The notes beneath the pieces are model-generated. The model was given only the letters and a program-made list of their open reading frames with translations. It was not told where the DNA came from and did not search any database. Source: Branchiostoma floridae (taxonomy: Eukaryota > Chordata > Leptocardii > Amphioxiformes > Branchiostomatidae). From it: 64,000 nt of DNA. Position 1 is the stretch's first letter. The number at the start of each line of letters is the position of its first letter. The stretch lies in NCBI RefSeq assembly GCF_000003815.2, contig NC_049981.1, forward strand, positions 29,929,503-29,993,502. Reading direction: 5' to 3'. This document shows positions 20,569 through 31,956 of this stretch, one piece after another. The translations under genes were made by a program, and so were the position numbers.

Positions 20569-21679
20569 GTATATGGCAGCTCCCCTTGGGTATAGGCAAT
20601 GAGGCGCCCCTCATATACACGTTTGCTTCACAAATTGTCTGAAATTTTAATTCGTCGCCTTTTTAGCGCCTTTCATTCTTCGGGGAGGTAAAGAATTTCA
20701 GGAACGTAAAACTAATGAATACTTTTAACCTCGACACAACAAGACTGGCCACGCACCTGTAGCTCGGTATTGATGTGTTCAGCGTTCTGAATCTTTTCTC
20801 CCGTATTCTCGGAACAAACGTGTTGACGGTAAAACACTAAATTTCAGTAATAGCTCTGCAAGCTGTACACCTGTCGTAAGATCCTCTCAATTTGCCTTTA
20901 CACATTCTGTAGGTACTGTAGGTTATCAACGGGTTTTTGGTAACGTTAGCCTTTGTTCAGCTGAACAACATAACTCACTGAGAAGCTATCGATGGAATAC
21001 AATAGTATTGTGCACGTAAAAAAAGTCTTGCCCTCTATGAAATGTTTCCCTTTTGAGCCCCTGGTACTGCAGCATAACGTCCAGTTTTGATTTCTTGTGA
21101 TGATCATGATTTTTGGGTGGACTAGAGAGCTTCTGTGCTCACTGGACGTGACATGCATACGCTTGGGACCTCTAGCAGTTTTCTTTGGAACTGCAGGGGC
21201 GTTTAAGCTAAAATATTCCAAACATTCACATTCATTAAGGGAAAGTAAGCCACCGTTAAACAAAAAATGTATCCTTATATCATCCGTATATAACTTTTCT
21301 GTATTTTCTTAATGAAGTGAATATCTGACTACATTCTATCCAGGCGTCAGGTCGCCATGATTATTTCAGAGGTCACTCATGAGCCATGAAGGTCAACGCC
21401 GACATCTGTGGCGACTTAGCGAAGTAATCCCTCGCCACAATCACATTTTTCTCGGCTCGTAAATCGGCAAATTGCAAAATAAGACCCAGGGAAAAAAACT
21501 TCACGCTTGACGAAGTCGTCTCTCGAGATTGTATCACCCGGAGGGAAGTTCTTCACGGGGGACCTGACGGGGGAGATGTAAGATTGAGACGTGACAAGGG
21601 GAAGGGCTCTTCGTCATTTCTAGTCTCTGGAGTCCACGTCTAGCGAAGAAATAGACGTAAAGCAAGGACAACAACAACA
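20569..21679. other. Intergenic with fragments of a dispersed repeat
   Basis: Bases 21045-21085 and 21160-21200 contain CCCTGGTACTGCAGC and GGAACTGCAGGGGC blocks related to the repeat at 4725-4950. No gene is supported. Confidence 0.45.
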
Positions 21680-21838
21680 TAGTCTCCAAGCAGACGTGTC
21701 AGTTGGCAAAGACAAAGTCAAAGTACATTTGTACAGCGGGTACAACGTAAGGCAAATTTAGGCATATTGTATAAGAAACTAGCTATATACTCGGTATGAC
21801 AAAAGAGAAGAATTTGACCAAATAGGTGGGAAGGTTGA
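21680..21838 (+). mobile_element. Family E left end, copy 3
   Basis: TAGTCTCCAAGCAGACGTG, then AGAAGAATTTGACCAAATAG match the family start. The right part is missing. A short insertion with AAAGTACATTTGTACAGC lies within. Confidence 0.75.
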
Positions 21839-21849
21839 TAAGGGCGTAT

Positions 21850-22195
21850 TGCTGCCTTTCCTCATACGGCTTCTCTCAAGTAGTCCACAAACTAGTCGGC
21901 TCATAATCCAGAGGTCCTGGGTTCAAATCCCTGACGCCCAGAAAGGAAAGGAAAGTGATCTCGACCTAGTTTCAGATCACCGAAGAGCTAGTCTTCCACT
22001 GGTTGTGACAGAGCCTGAGGACAGATGCTATGTACAGTACTTACAGGTTCATTGTACCGGGGAAATTCCCCTAGCTCTTTTCGACAAGCATAATGAGCAG
22101 TGGACCACGGCTTAATGTCCCATCCTAAGGACTGCAGCCCTTTCCGGTAGCGTGCATGTCAGGTGAGCGACGCAGCCATAATCGAACTCACGGCT
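21850..22195 (+). mobile_element. tRNA-derived SINE-like repeat, diverged
   Basis: AATCCAGAGGTCCTGGGTTC followed by AAATCC is a B-box-like sequence. The part in front resembles a tRNA head but lacks clean stems. The following text (CCATCCTAAGGACTGCAGCC) is not shared with the other SINE copies. The call is tentative. Confidence 0.45.
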
Positions 22196-22197
22196 TC

Positions 22198-22496
22198 TAA
22201 CGCTAGTTCAACTTTATTCGTGGGATAAGCTATATCCGTTGCGTTCAAAAACACGGTATTTAGGGAGCGACCGACGGTGGTTTTAAACTACAATATTTTG
22301 AAAATACATGCATGTATTGCAATTTAGAGCCACAGTCCGTCGACTTATTATCCCTATATATACTCTGTGTTTTTTTAAACAACGGATATAGGTTACCCAA
22401 GGAGGTTGGGTTACCCCACGGACAAAGGTTAAGTAGCGTTATATATGTTTTTTTTAACAACGGATATAGGTTACCCCACGGACAAAAGTAGCGTTA
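22198..22496. mobile_element. Family B hairpin MITE, copy 3, with duplicated right end
   Basis: The left end TAACGCTAGTTCAACTTTAT and the right end at 22441 (AGCGTTA) frame the hairpin. A second right end (CGGATATAGGTTACCCCACG through AGCGTTA at 22496) follows directly. The duplicate suggests unequal exchange or aberrant transposition. Confidence 0.85.
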
Positions 22497-23421
22497 CTTC
22501 CAGAGCTAGAGGCAGGGCCGCAAGTGCCCGCAACTGACTACTGGTCTACGCACGCTACCCAGACAGTATCCATATCACGAAGGGGCCGTCGCTGTTCGCT
22601 CTGCCATGACCTTTCTCATGACCGTCAGGTGAGTGAACAGTGGATCGCTGTCCGCACGCAGACCTGGGGCCAACGGATTCTCCACGGTCGGGGATGGAGA
22701 CATTACGTAGGGCATGATGGGGCTGAACCTTGACCTGGATTTGACCCTGACATACTAGGGACACCTTTTTTTATGATAACCTCTTCATGCGTGAAACTAC
22801 TGATATTAAGTTATCTAGCGGCCCTGTCAGATCTAGTACTACTAGTATTCCATTTGGGACGAGAATTTGGAAGTTGATATGCCATAACGAAACGTGACAT
22901 TCCCAAGGACAAAACTGGTAGACTCTGAAAGAAGGTGAAAACGACATGCTCATGTCCATTCGTTTACAAATACAACTTTAAAACAGGAAGCAGTTTGCTA
23001 ATGACAACGGTAATGATCCTTATTATTACGTGTCCTTATCTTTATTATTACGTCTTCTTTATTGCGTGTCCTTGCCCAATCATGGGCAACATGGGATCAA
23101 CACATTGAGTTAACTACTTTTTACTAGTTTGAGTTAAAGTATAAGTATAGAGAAGTTACTCTAACGTTATATTTCACCTATATCTAGATATATCTGCGGA
23201 GTCTATTCCATTATCTTAATTGAAACTTGTGTAGATTTTGGAAATTCACAGATATAACAATAGCAGTTTGTAGGTGACATAAGATTCGTGCACACTACAC
23301 ATTCAGGACACTTACAAGAGATTTGTGCATTTCTGTATACCTATGTATTGTGAACATTCTAAAAGAAAATGTAACCGTTACTACATTTTCTGCATGGTTT
23401 CGCATTATCAAAGTTAACGAA
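22497..23421. other. Intergenic, nothing recognised
   Basis: Overlapping open frames near 22520-22760 have no domain and no splice context. The remaining sequence is AT-rich and unstructured. Confidence 0.45.
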
Positions 23422-23447
23422 CCCCCCCCCCCCCCCCCCCCCCCCCC
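23422..23447. repeat. Poly-C tract of 26 bases
   Basis: Uninterrupted C run. Length in such tracts is often uncertain in assemblies. Confidence 0.95.
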
Positions 23448-23799
23448 AGATCACAAAGTTGGCGGCCCTCCCGACCACTATCCTGGATACCAGACCACAG
23501 CCCGATCTCAAAAAATATCTATCGTGTGATATGTATTTTTGAGATTGAGCTGGGGTTTGGTATCCAGGCTACCCGACCACCTATGCCGCGACCGCCACGC
23601 GTCCACCGGGCCGCCGACTGTCATCTCGGGGCCGGGACGGAAGCGATTGTTATCGGGGTAAGTGGTTACAAATTTGCCTTTCGACCCGATTCCAGGGCGG
23701 GCGTCAGGTCTCGTTTCGCCGCCGCATCTGGAACCACTGAGCGTCGTCTGTCCGGTGAGTGACGAGAGCTGTCAAGGTGTGAGGACAGTAAAGGCGTGG

Positions 23800-24060
23800 G
23801 TTCGTGTGGCGAAGCGGCGAGGGTTTAGATCACGGGAGTCCAGGGTTCAAATCCGTTGATTTGTCACCGATCTTGTGCCCTTGGGAAAGGCACTTTAAAC
23901 GAATTTCACTAACGGCACTTCACTCAGTTGGAAATGAGTGCCTAACTTCGGTTAGGGCCGTCCTTCGGATAGGACATAAAAAGGAAGTCCTTTGTCTTAG
24001 GAAAACCACACCTTGATCGAAAAGAGTCGGGGTCAGTCTTCAGCCCTCGATTTCTCTTTA
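23800..24060 (+). mobile_element. tRNA-derived SINE (family M), copy 3
   Basis: TGTGGCGAAGCGGCGAGGG resembles an A-box head and GTCCAGGGTTCAAATCC a B box. The body carries TGCCCTTGGGAAAGGCACTT, AATGAGTGCCTAACTTCGGT and CCGTCCTTCGGATAGGACAT. It is the most complete copy of the family here. Confidence 0.8.
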
Positions 24061-24867
24061 CGTCTTGTGTATTGTGGTGTCTTTTATATCATACTTTTCG
24101 TTCCCTATTGAACTTAGACGAGCTAGTATCATTGTATTAATTGACTTGTTACTGTTGCCATACAATTGTACCATGTACAAATGTTGTGCAATAAAGTTCA
24201 TTCATATAAAAGCTACCCGGCCGGGCCCGGTTTGGAAATGTGACGTAGGCCATGCATACCAGACTGGACACTGTACCAGACCAATAGCCTAGAATCCAGC
24301 CATGTTAGGGTATAAGTAAGGCTTGTCCTCATATATTTCGCATTGGACAAGTTGGGAAGCAGCGAGAAGCTTGTGTGGCTGGGTTTCAGGCTATAAGTGG
24401 CTTGGGTTTGGTGTGTTTTGCAATAAATAAAAAAAAAAGAATAGAGGAAGGAAGTAAAGAACGAATTGATGAACAAGAGCTGTTTAATAATGATCGACCC
24501 CTAGGTAACCACCATGTGATCGAATATCCTTCTGACATACTCATTGCTACTCAGCGGGTCACCTAAGGTAAAATCACGATCACATAACCTCCCAAATTCT
24601 CTCCGCATCTGCTTATCAAATCCCTTAAACGCCTATCTATGACAACAAAGTTGATAACAAAATCCTGCGATTTAAGAAGTTTGGGACCAACCGCACAGGA
24701 AGGACTCGGTTATCCTTGAGTTGATACACGATATCATCTAGCCGCACCTGTCTCTAATCTGGTGGATTCCGATCTGCAAAGTCAGGCGAGGGAAACATTC
24801 CGCCTGCATCCCTGAGTTTTTAAGAATCGATAAGTAAAGAACATGATACATTTGAAACACAAGGGGC
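24061..24867. other. Intergenic, with a family P right end
   Basis: Bases 24213-24245 (CCGGCCGGGCCCGGTTTGGA) match the right end of the element at 18351. A poly-A run lies at 24426-24439. No gene is supported. Confidence 0.45.
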
Positions 24868-24942
24868 GAAACACTTCTGGGATTCGAACCCGGCCGCCAG
24901 CTCACGTACCCAACGCACTAACCGCGAGGCTAAAAGGTCCAG
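24868..24942 (-). repeat. tRNA-like pseudogene or SINE head
   Basis: Read on the minus strand the sequence has TAGCCTCGCGGTTAGTGCG as an A box and CCGGGTTCGAATCCCAG as a B box with a T-arm. The acceptor stem does not close well. It is more likely a SINE head or dead tRNA than a working tRNA gene. Confidence 0.55.
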
Positions 24943-24969
24943 GTACGATAGACTAGTCAGTCAGTGGCT

Positions 24970-25514
24970 CTTGAACCCCACTGTTACACTTGAACCCCAC
25001 TATTACACTTGAACCCCACTGTTACACTTGAACCCCACTGTTACACTTGAACCCCACTGTTATTCTTGAACCCCACTGTTACACTTTAACCCCACTGTTA
25101 CACTTGAACCCCACTGTTACACTTGAACCCCACTGTTATACTTGAACCCCACTGTTACACTTGAACCCCACTGTTATACTTGAACCCCACTGTTACACTT
25201 GAACCCCACTGTTACACTTGAATCCCACTGTTACACTTGAACCCCACTGTTACACTCGAATCCCACTGTTACACTTGAACCCCACAGTTACACCTGAACC
25301 CCACTGTTACACTTGGACCCCACTATTAGTATTACACTTTGACCCCACTGTTACACTCGAACCCGACTATTACACTTGAACCCCGCTGTTACACTTGAAC
25401 CCCAATCTTACACTTGAACGGTGAACCCCAATCTTACACTTGAACCCCACTGTTACACTTGAATCCCACTGCTAAACTTGAACCCCACTGTTACGCTTGA
25501 ACCCCACTGTTACA
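24970..25514. repeat. 19-bp minisatellite, about 28 copies
   Basis: The unit is CACTTGAACCCCACTGTTA. Most copies are perfect or differ by one base; the right third has more changes, including a GAACGGTGAACC irregularity near 25415. There is no coding role. Confidence 0.97.
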
Positions 25515-26074
25515 CATTACATACCTTAGCGTGCACGTAGGAGCCCATACACAACTAGGGCAAGCAACAAAACGGTTACAAACAGAGACGTCTGACTCTT
25601 ACAACAACATTTTTGTATCGTGTACCTCGTTACCTGGACGGCGCATCTATCTTATCCTTCAGCAACGGTTTAAGAATCAGTAAAAACATTTAGTGTAAGA
25701 CTCTGCAAAACTAATTCTATGTCTTTATCGTATAGTAAAAGGTGCGAATTGAGATCTAGCTCGAATAAAACAGATTCTTCCAGTCTTCCGTAATAAGGAA
25801 CCAAAAAGATCTACAGACTTTCTATAGAAAGGAAATATTGAAACCACAATCGAAGCATCATCTGCTACCAGAATCAAGTTCAAGGAGGTTATATTTCAGC
25901 CATCAGTTTGGTGTGTGTTTTGGCGTGCATTACCACACGTTCTTCTATCGCGTGCCGGAAATAGACCTGTCCCAGATTCAGACGAGCCCGCCGAGGAGTG
26001 ATATGGGAACCATGTGTTGGTACAACACCTTGCACCTGAGGTGTCACTGATGCGGCTAAAACAGTGCTGCACTA
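25515..26074. other. Intergenic, nothing recognised
   Basis: Short opposing open frames at 25838-26050 and 25896-26138 carry no domain. Confidence 0.45.
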
Positions 26075-26112
26075 CTCTCCAAGCAGAGGTTGGTGGTAAA
26101 AATCGTGACCTT
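26075..26112. mobile_element. Family Q left end fragment
   Basis: CTCTCCAAGCAGAGGTTGG and TCGTGACC match the left arm of the complete copy at 42909. The right part is not found. Confidence 0.65.
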
Positions 26113-26750
26113 TTTCTTTCATCATTTTTTTTTTTCAACGGACATTCTGGTCGAAAAAAAAATAATAATGAAAGAAAACGAAATTTTTAACAGATAGATC
26201 TAATAAGAAATAACACTAAAATTTTTAACTGATAGATCTGTCCCTTTTCCCCAAGAAGTCAAGTACACTTGTAGGTTCCAGATTGCGTTCTTATCACAAG
26301 TTTTAAGAAGAAAACTCTTGGTTGTGGGGCATTGACTTCGGCCTTGAGTATGAAGTCGTTGCCCTCTTCCTGCCATCCACCCATGCGAAGGTATCCGGAG
26401 TCAGAACACGCAACGCACGAGGCCTTGCACGCCTAGCCAGGATCCAGATCCCACATGACTCCGTGTATACATTATGACGACAGGTGCTCGCACGCAAGGA
26501 GTTCGTCTTGAAAGCAAAAACTCGAGACGTCCATCTTAAGATGGACGCACGGGCATAAATATGCCATGTCTTAGGGCAGTCCAGACAAGATCCAGCGAAC
26601 CTGAATAATACTGGGAGGTATAAATACATTTTGTACCTATATTTGGGGTCGAAACTGAGTATGTATATTACACATGTTTCATTAGTGGCGGTAAGTCATA
26701 TGTACACATGCGACACTAGATCACACTAACCATGCTTGTGTAGACACCAA
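26113..26750. other. Intergenic; possible decayed coding fragment near 26380-26560
   Basis: A duplicated AACAGATAGATCTAATAAG-like block lies at 26185-26245. One plus-strand frame at about 26390-26560 gives a basic, protein-like text (NARGLARLARIQIPHDSVYT) with a stop inside. I do not recognise it; it could be retroelement debris. Confidence 0.35.
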
Positions 26751-27060
26751 AAGCTAGCTGGGTTCACACGAGCATATATATTCAAGTCCGTAGCCTCTAC
26801 TAGTTTCTACGGGTCGCAGGAAAAATAGTAAGAATTGGACAAATATAGACAGATAACATGTCACAGGAGTTAGCTGGGTCGGAAACAATACTCCTTGGAC
26901 AGCTAACTCCTCTAGCATGCTGAGTATGTATATTACTCCAATTTCTGCTATTTTCCTAGCGACCTATGTCACCTATGGACCTATGGAGCCTGGTAGAGGA
27001 TAAGACTTCCATACGGACCTCATACGGACTTGAGTATATACGAACGTGTGAACCCAGCTT
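26751..27060. mobile_element. Family H element enclosing a family F MITE
   Basis: Outer arms GCTGGGTTCACACGAGCATA with TATTCAAGTCCGTA face TACGGACTTGAGTATATACG with GTGTGAACCCAGC. Between them lies the family F copy at 26791-27002, so nearly the whole interior is insertion. A solitary left end occurs at 17496. Confidence 0.85.
26791..27002. mobile_element. Family F MITE, copy 4
   Basis: TAGCCTCTACTAGTTTCTAC at the left and TATGGAGCCTGGTAGAGGAT at the right are its ends; the centre holds GGAGTTAGCTGG facing CAGCTAACTCCTC. It nests in family H. Confidence 0.85.
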
Positions 27061-27290
27061 AAGGGACTTGAGTTATTTTGACTACAGGAAACAAACTGGA
27101 AACACAAACAGACAGACGGACAGACAGACGCCATTCATTTTTTTTCAGTCATATCCCATTCAATTTTTCTCCAAAAGTATACTCGTATTCTAAATATAAG
27201 TTCAAATAAGGGACTTTAGTTATTTTGACTATAAGAATCTGGAAACACAAACAGACAGACAGACGGACAGACAGACAGTCACACCAAAAC
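27061..27290. repeat. Direct duplication with (CAGA)n tracts
   Basis: Two copies (27061-27140 and 27208-27285) share GGGACTTGAGTTATTTTGAC-like text, GGAAACACAAACAGACAGAC and a GACAGACAGAC microsatellite. The spacer TTTTTCTCCAAAAGTATAC with TATTCTAAATATAAGTT recurs at 28515-28565. Confidence 0.75.
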
Positions 27291-27445
27291 TTTTCACGGG
27301 GATGATAAAAAGGCCCGGAGAGCCTACTGCGGAGGTTACATGCTTCGTCCTCAGTCTGAGGTTGACCTCTTTACCTTGATCTATCTTCACTTCATGACGA
27401 TGAAGAGTCATGGAGACTCCCGGTCTCACTCGGATGGCACCTGTA

Positions 27446-27811
27446 GTCTCCAAGCAGACGTGTCAGCTGGATGAAAAAAAATAAGAATTTGTCCATATAG
27501 GAACAATTGAGTTGCCATGGGATTTCAGTCTTTTGTAGTCCATCCAGCTATCCGCCGGCCGGACAGTTCAGTCCTAGACCAGTTAACTCCTACATCCCAC
27601 TGTGCCACCAAACTTGTGCCATTGGGAAATGCACTTTACACAACTTTCTCTACTTCACTCAGGTGAAAATGAGTACTTAGCTTAGGCTAGCGACGTCCCT
27701 CGGATAGGAAAACTGTGCCATAATGATCGTAGGCACTAAAGGAAAAAAAGAAAGTTCATTCCTAACTTGGCCATAGTCCCCTTTTACTATCCAGGCAGGC
27801 GGGAGTCTGGT
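27446..27811. mobile_element. Family E element, copy 4, split by a SINE
   Basis: It starts TAGTCTCCAAGCAGACGTG and ends GGGAGTCTGGTAGAGACT. The family E text stops at about 27593 (AACTCCTACAT) and resumes at about 27757 (TCATTCCTAACTTGGCC). The inserted part is a SINE body. Confidence 0.87.
27593..27757 (+). mobile_element. SINE (family M) body inserted in family E, copy 4
   Basis: TTGTGCCATTGGGAAATGCACTT-like text, CACTTCACTCAGG-like text, AATGAGTACTTAGCTTAG and CCCTCGGATAGGAAAAC follow the order of the complete copy at 23800. The tRNA-like head is missing. It ends in an A-rich tail (27740-27756). Confidence 0.78.
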
Positions 27812-29127
27812 AGAGACTTCCCTCACTCGGGTGGCATCTAGGTCATCATTGGCCCCTACTTTAAATCTAAAATGTCGTCACGAAACCGTTCATCAGGCGT
27901 GCCATCTGTCGATGGTGACTTGGCTCTGAATCTATGGGGCGACTCGGTGACGAGACAGAGACACGGAATAATAAATACCAGTAGTTTGAATTCCTGAAGT
28001 CGGTACGTGCGAGCAACTGTACAACCGTAACATCTAAACTCTCACAGGGACGTGGCTCTAAAAATAAAATATAACATAAACATCAAGACAATTCCCAGGA
28101 TATGAAGAATGAATCACAAGTTTCTGTATACCTACTTGTGTGATAGAGTACAGCATGTATAAAAGTGATACAGATACCTCGAATCTTAGCACGCGAACTG
28201 TTAACGTTATCTTCACAACGTTTGAAGTATGAAGTAATGTTTATTTTTGTCCTTACAGAAGAATATAAACATAGTAATCAATTCTAGATCTGTTTCCTGT
28301 ATTTGAAATTGCTAAATGTAAGTAGGTATAGATCAACGGAAAGTATTATGCATAAAATATCATTACTTTAGCAGTTACCAGCGTAAGCTGCCTAGGCTGA
28401 CCCGTGTAATGAGTTGTGTCATTGTCAATACACCTTTGTCATGCGGCGGACATGACAGAACGAAAACGAGATCATCAATGAGGTAAACAAAGTATATTCA
28501 TAGACTCACATCCGATTCAGTTTTTCTCCAAAAGTATCCTAATATTCTAAATATATGTTGAAATGATAAATATCATAGGTAGTGTTGTGAACAGAAAAGA
28601 TGTAGCAATTTAGAGTAACGTACAGATGCATAATCATGCAATTTATTTTACAGACATGCAACCATTCTCTAATTGGTCGATTTGCTAATTACCTTGCTAT
28701 CATAGGTTGAACTGCTAACTATGATGGACAGTCTTTTGTTTGCCACAATGGCCTCGTTTTCGACCTCTCATGGCCGCCATGTGAGAAAGGTGTATAAAGA
28801 AAGAAAGTATCAAACCACGGCTGCAGTAGAGCCTGCTGTAAAGGCTAATAATAGACATCACTTGTTTTGCAGCTTCTCGCATCACCTCCTTGTCCATGTC
28901 CGGCACAGGATGAGGGTTTTGGACACCAACTGTCAATCATTCTCACATCAAAGCGTGCCGACATCACAAGTTAAACGTCATGTGTTAGTATCAATCCTGG
29001 TGTTTGGATGTCACATATGATGATGATCATGCCAGGTACTAGGTGCAGTGTTAAACTGGCTCAGTGGTATTCAAAACAACTTAAACGTACTCTAGTCTGG
29101 GGTTTTACACATACGCAATGGTACTAG
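27812..29127. other. Intergenic, nothing recognised
   Basis: No gene is supported. Open frames at 28715-28936 (minus) and 28721-29020 (plus) overlap; the minus-strand text PDMDKEVMREAAKQVMSII is protein-like but has no family I recognise and no convincing splice sites. Confidence 0.4.
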
Positions 29128-29380
29128 TATATAGTACAGTACAGTACAGTACAGTATAATATAGTGGAGTAACAGTATAATGTAGTGTAGCATAGTATAG
29201 TTAAGTATAGTTTAGTATAGTGTAGTAAAGTATAATGAAGTATAGTATACAAACGTATAGCATGATATAGTGTAGTATAGCACAGTATAGTGAAGTGCAG
29301 TGTGCAGTACATTATAGTATAGCGTCGTATAGCATAGTGTAGTATAGTATAGTATAGTGTGGCATAGCATGATATCGTTT
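29128..29380. repeat. Degenerate TATAG pentanucleotide microsatellite
   Basis: Variants of TAGTATAG and TAGTGTAG fill this stretch, as do the tyrosine-, leucine- and histidine-rich minus-strand open frames they create, which are not genes. Confidence 0.93.
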
Positions 29381-29729
29381 AGTACTAATTCTAACAATAA
29401 TATACTAGAATGGTATAGTATATGACTTGACATACATTGCATCATTTACAATACTTTAATTCGTTCTGCCTTATTAAACTGTTCTGCTTGAATTTTTTTA
29501 CAGAAGTCTGTTCTTGTCATGTTGAAGTGACTTAAACTCTTAAGTTAAAGGTAAGTCTCATGGGCAGAAAACAGCCTAAAACACGAATGAGCAGTCTCAA
29601 GAACTAGGCTTAATCTTCAGAGAGCCTCTCCAGTCAAATCTTGATGAATGATGGGCTGATACTGCTATTGTCCTGACGTGTAACTCCAAACACTTTTGGC
29701 CTACTTGTGAAATGGGAAATGTCTCAGTA
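29381..29729. other. Intergenic, nothing recognised
   Basis: No feature recognised. Confidence 0.45.
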
Positions 29730-30155
29730 TTAGGCCATGTTGATTTGATTATATGGATGACATCCGCGCGCGCATCAATTTTCGGCCGTTTCCAAAACTG
29801 AAACTAATTCGTAAAAGCAGCTTAAAAAAATGCAAATATATGCCGTGGATTGCAAAACCCAAATATCGGAAAACACATACTAATGTCAATATTTCAAGGT
29901 CAAATAAGATTTGAAAGAAATTGTGTGTGTGTCAGTTCTGTCTCTCTCTCAAGAACGAAAATAAAGAATTTATTGTTCGGTGTTCGGTATACTATATTCT
30001 GTGTGTTCAGTATTATGTCCAACCTTAATGATCACTTAGATTTCATAATGAAGGTAACGGTTCAAGTTTTCGGTCGAACGATTTTTATTCACTCGCTCGC
30101 ATAAGTCCCAGGGGATGCCATACATAACGTTATACACTCAAATCAACACGGCCTA
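29730..30155. mobile_element. Family D MITE, copy 2
   Basis: TTAGGCCATGTTGATTTGAT with TATATGGATGACATCC forms the left arm; the right arm is AATCAACACGGCCTA. The centre is AT-rich with the frame 29850-30104, which has no domain. Confidence 0.85.
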
Positions 30156-30344
30156 CTCACCAATCCAGACACACCGACGTGTGACCTATTTCAGCTAAAA
30201 CCGGGCCAGGGCCTTGGGTACAACATTGTAATGATTGTATAACGCGATTAGACATTTGTTGATTGAAACTAACGTACATGATGCATGCAGGCTGTGATAT
30301 TCACAACTGTCAATCACATCAGTAATGTTTTGAAAAGGTTACAA

Positions 30345-30530
30345 GAGGGTCTGCATGGGGGGGGGGGGGGGCAGACGAACCCCCCACGTATTACGGTAAA
30401 TCAAGGAAGCAAATTACGCTGGATTTGGCTGCCATGCTACGAATTACGTAGATAACATGTTTTTTCCTACGAATTACGGGAAATAAAAATAGTCTGACTA
30501 CGTCTGACGAAAAAGAGCATGCAGACCCTC
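30345..30530. mobile_element. Family I MITE, copy 2, exact 6-bp target duplication
   Basis: GAGGGTCTGCATG and CATGCAGACCCTC are its ends; flanks 30339-30344 and 30531-30536 are both TTACAA. It contains an 18-base-class G run at 30357-30372 and the ACGAATTACGTAG phrase. Confidence 0.94.
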
Positions 30531-30689
30531 TTACAAGGTGGAAAGTGTACTGGTCGGTTTTTTGTCTTGTTACCTTAAGCTCGCCAAGAAGGTTATTTTG
30601 GGTGTTTTGGGTGTCGTGTGTTTGCCTGTCTGTTTGTGTACAACTGAACTCGAAAATTTGTGGATAAATCGTAATGATAGGGAGGTAGG

Positions 30690-30900
30690 AGTCTGGAGAA
30701 CGAAGGTCAAGTTCGATAATGGGCCACTTAGCGGCTTTCTACTGTACTGCAGTGGCACTTCTGGTAACCGGGTATCTTTTGTTGTTATCTTACGATAATA
30801 GACCGTAAATGTAAATTAAAAATTCCACTGCAATGTCTTAGAAAGTCGCCAGGGGGCTCATTATAGAACTTGACCTTCGTTTTCATAATCCAACCCACCT
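30690..30900. repeat. Dispersed repeat with inverted blocks
   Basis: GAACGAAGGTCAAGTTCGAT with AATGGGCC and TACTGCAGTGGCACTTCTGG runs forward; at 30845-30895 CTCATTATAGAACTTGACCT with TCGTTTTC runs in reverse. The two arms suggest the ends of one old hairpin element related to the repeat at 4725. Confidence 0.6.
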
Positions 30901-31070
30901 ACCATAAGGATCCATCAAAGGATTGAGTATTATGTTAGTTCTATTGGGTACAATTCCAGCTCTTCCAAAAGGAAATACAATGCAGTTTGTTTTGTAACAG
31001 CCAGCATGCATATTAGACACAGACACAGACGCTGTACGTGGCAATAAATCGAGAAAACGTCACATGGATA

Positions 31071-31245
31071 TAATCTCCAGGCAGATTTACCTGTGGCATA
31101 AGATAGTATCAAAGCTGGCGAAGGAGTACAGCTGGCCAAAGGGAGTCATCAGCCACTGGTAGCCAAACGCACTCCTAGGTCGGCTTCACTCCTCTGGCAG
31201 CTTTTGATACTATCTTATGCTACCGTAGGATCTGCTTGGAGATTA
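31071..31245. mobile_element. Family A MITE, copy 8
   Basis: TAATCTCCAGGCAGATTTAC and GGATCTGCTTGGAGATTA form the ends, with AAGATAGTATCAAAGCTGGC facing GGCAGCTTTTGATACTATC. Flanks do not match. Confidence 0.9.
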
Positions 31246-31516
31246 ACAGAAATGTTCTCTGCAAAGGCACTTTTGTATCCCGATGAAAGAAATATCCATA
31301 GTGGCGAGTTGGACTAGTTGTATGATATCTTCCATACCGACATGTCTTAAATATAAACTGCATTCTCTTGTTGCCCTTCGCATCTTCAGCCGTTTATAGC
31401 GCGGCTGCTTTACGTCCATCAATGTGATAAGGCCGCATTAATCTGACTATTTGTTTAACGGCATCATGTCCGTATCTGTATCAGCTCTCATCTGCCCTTT
31501 ATCTCTTTCTTCCCAT

Positions 31517-31667
31517 CAATGGACCGATCCTGTCGAACGCCATATCGAACAAATAGAACCCCCTATTCTATTTCGAACACGTCCGTCAAAAATGGCTATT
31601 TTTGGCGGAGGTGTTCGAAATAGAACCATGATCGAACAGGGGGCGGGGTTTTGGGATCGGTCCATTG
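31517..31667. mobile_element. Family K hairpin MITE, copy 1
   Basis: CAATGGACCGATCCTGTCGA and TTGGGATCGGTCCATTG are inverted ends; the inner arms ATTCTATTTCGAACACGTCC and GGAGGTGTTCGAAATAGAAC pair, and the tip is AAAATGGCTATTTTT. A perfect small hairpin transposon. Confidence 0.9.
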
Positions 31668-31707
31668 TTCTTTCCCCCTCACTCACTCCCCTTTCCACTG
31701 AGTACGA

Positions 31708-31889
31708 TACAGTCAAACCTGTATTAGGGGCCACCTCTACAGAAGGGCCACCTGTCCATAGTGGCCACTTTTTGTCGGTCCCTTGGGTATTTTATCTACA
31801 AGTTGCCACCTCTATACAGAGGCCACCTGTCTATAGTGGCCGAATTTGTCTGGTCCCTTGAGTGGCCGCTATAGACAGGTTTGACTGTA
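31708..31889. mobile_element. Family J MITE with TA duplication
   Basis: TACAGTCAAACCTGTATT at the left and CTATAGACAGGTTTGACTGTA at the right are inverted ends. The interior repeats the phrase GGCCACCTGTCTATAGTGGC. The TA at each border fits Tc1/mariner-like mobilisation. A left-half copy is at 41763. Confidence 0.88.
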
Positions 31890-31956
31890 TTTGAATTAAG
31901 ATTTAACATCTGATGACAAAAATGCAGTTCTAGATTTGGGACAGTCCAGTTGTACA

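Noticed and set aside
19900-24942. Functional tRNA genes at sites with good B boxes
   Set aside because: None folds into a full cloverleaf by eye, and most lead into shared SINE bodies.
24970-25514. CRISPR-like regular repeats
   Set aside because: The units adjoin with no spacers; it is a minisatellite in a eukaryotic genome.
26380-26560. Plus-strand text NARGLARLARIQIPHDSVYT
   Set aside because: Contains a stop and I could not name a family; left as possible retroelement debris.
28715-29020. Possible exon with text PDMDKEVMREAAKQVMSII on the minus strand
   Set aside because: Protein-like over about 20 residues but no family recognised and no convincing acceptor and donor.
29124-29445. Minus-strand frames rich in Tyr, Leu, His and Thr
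   Set aside because: They are the TATAG microsatellite read in frame.
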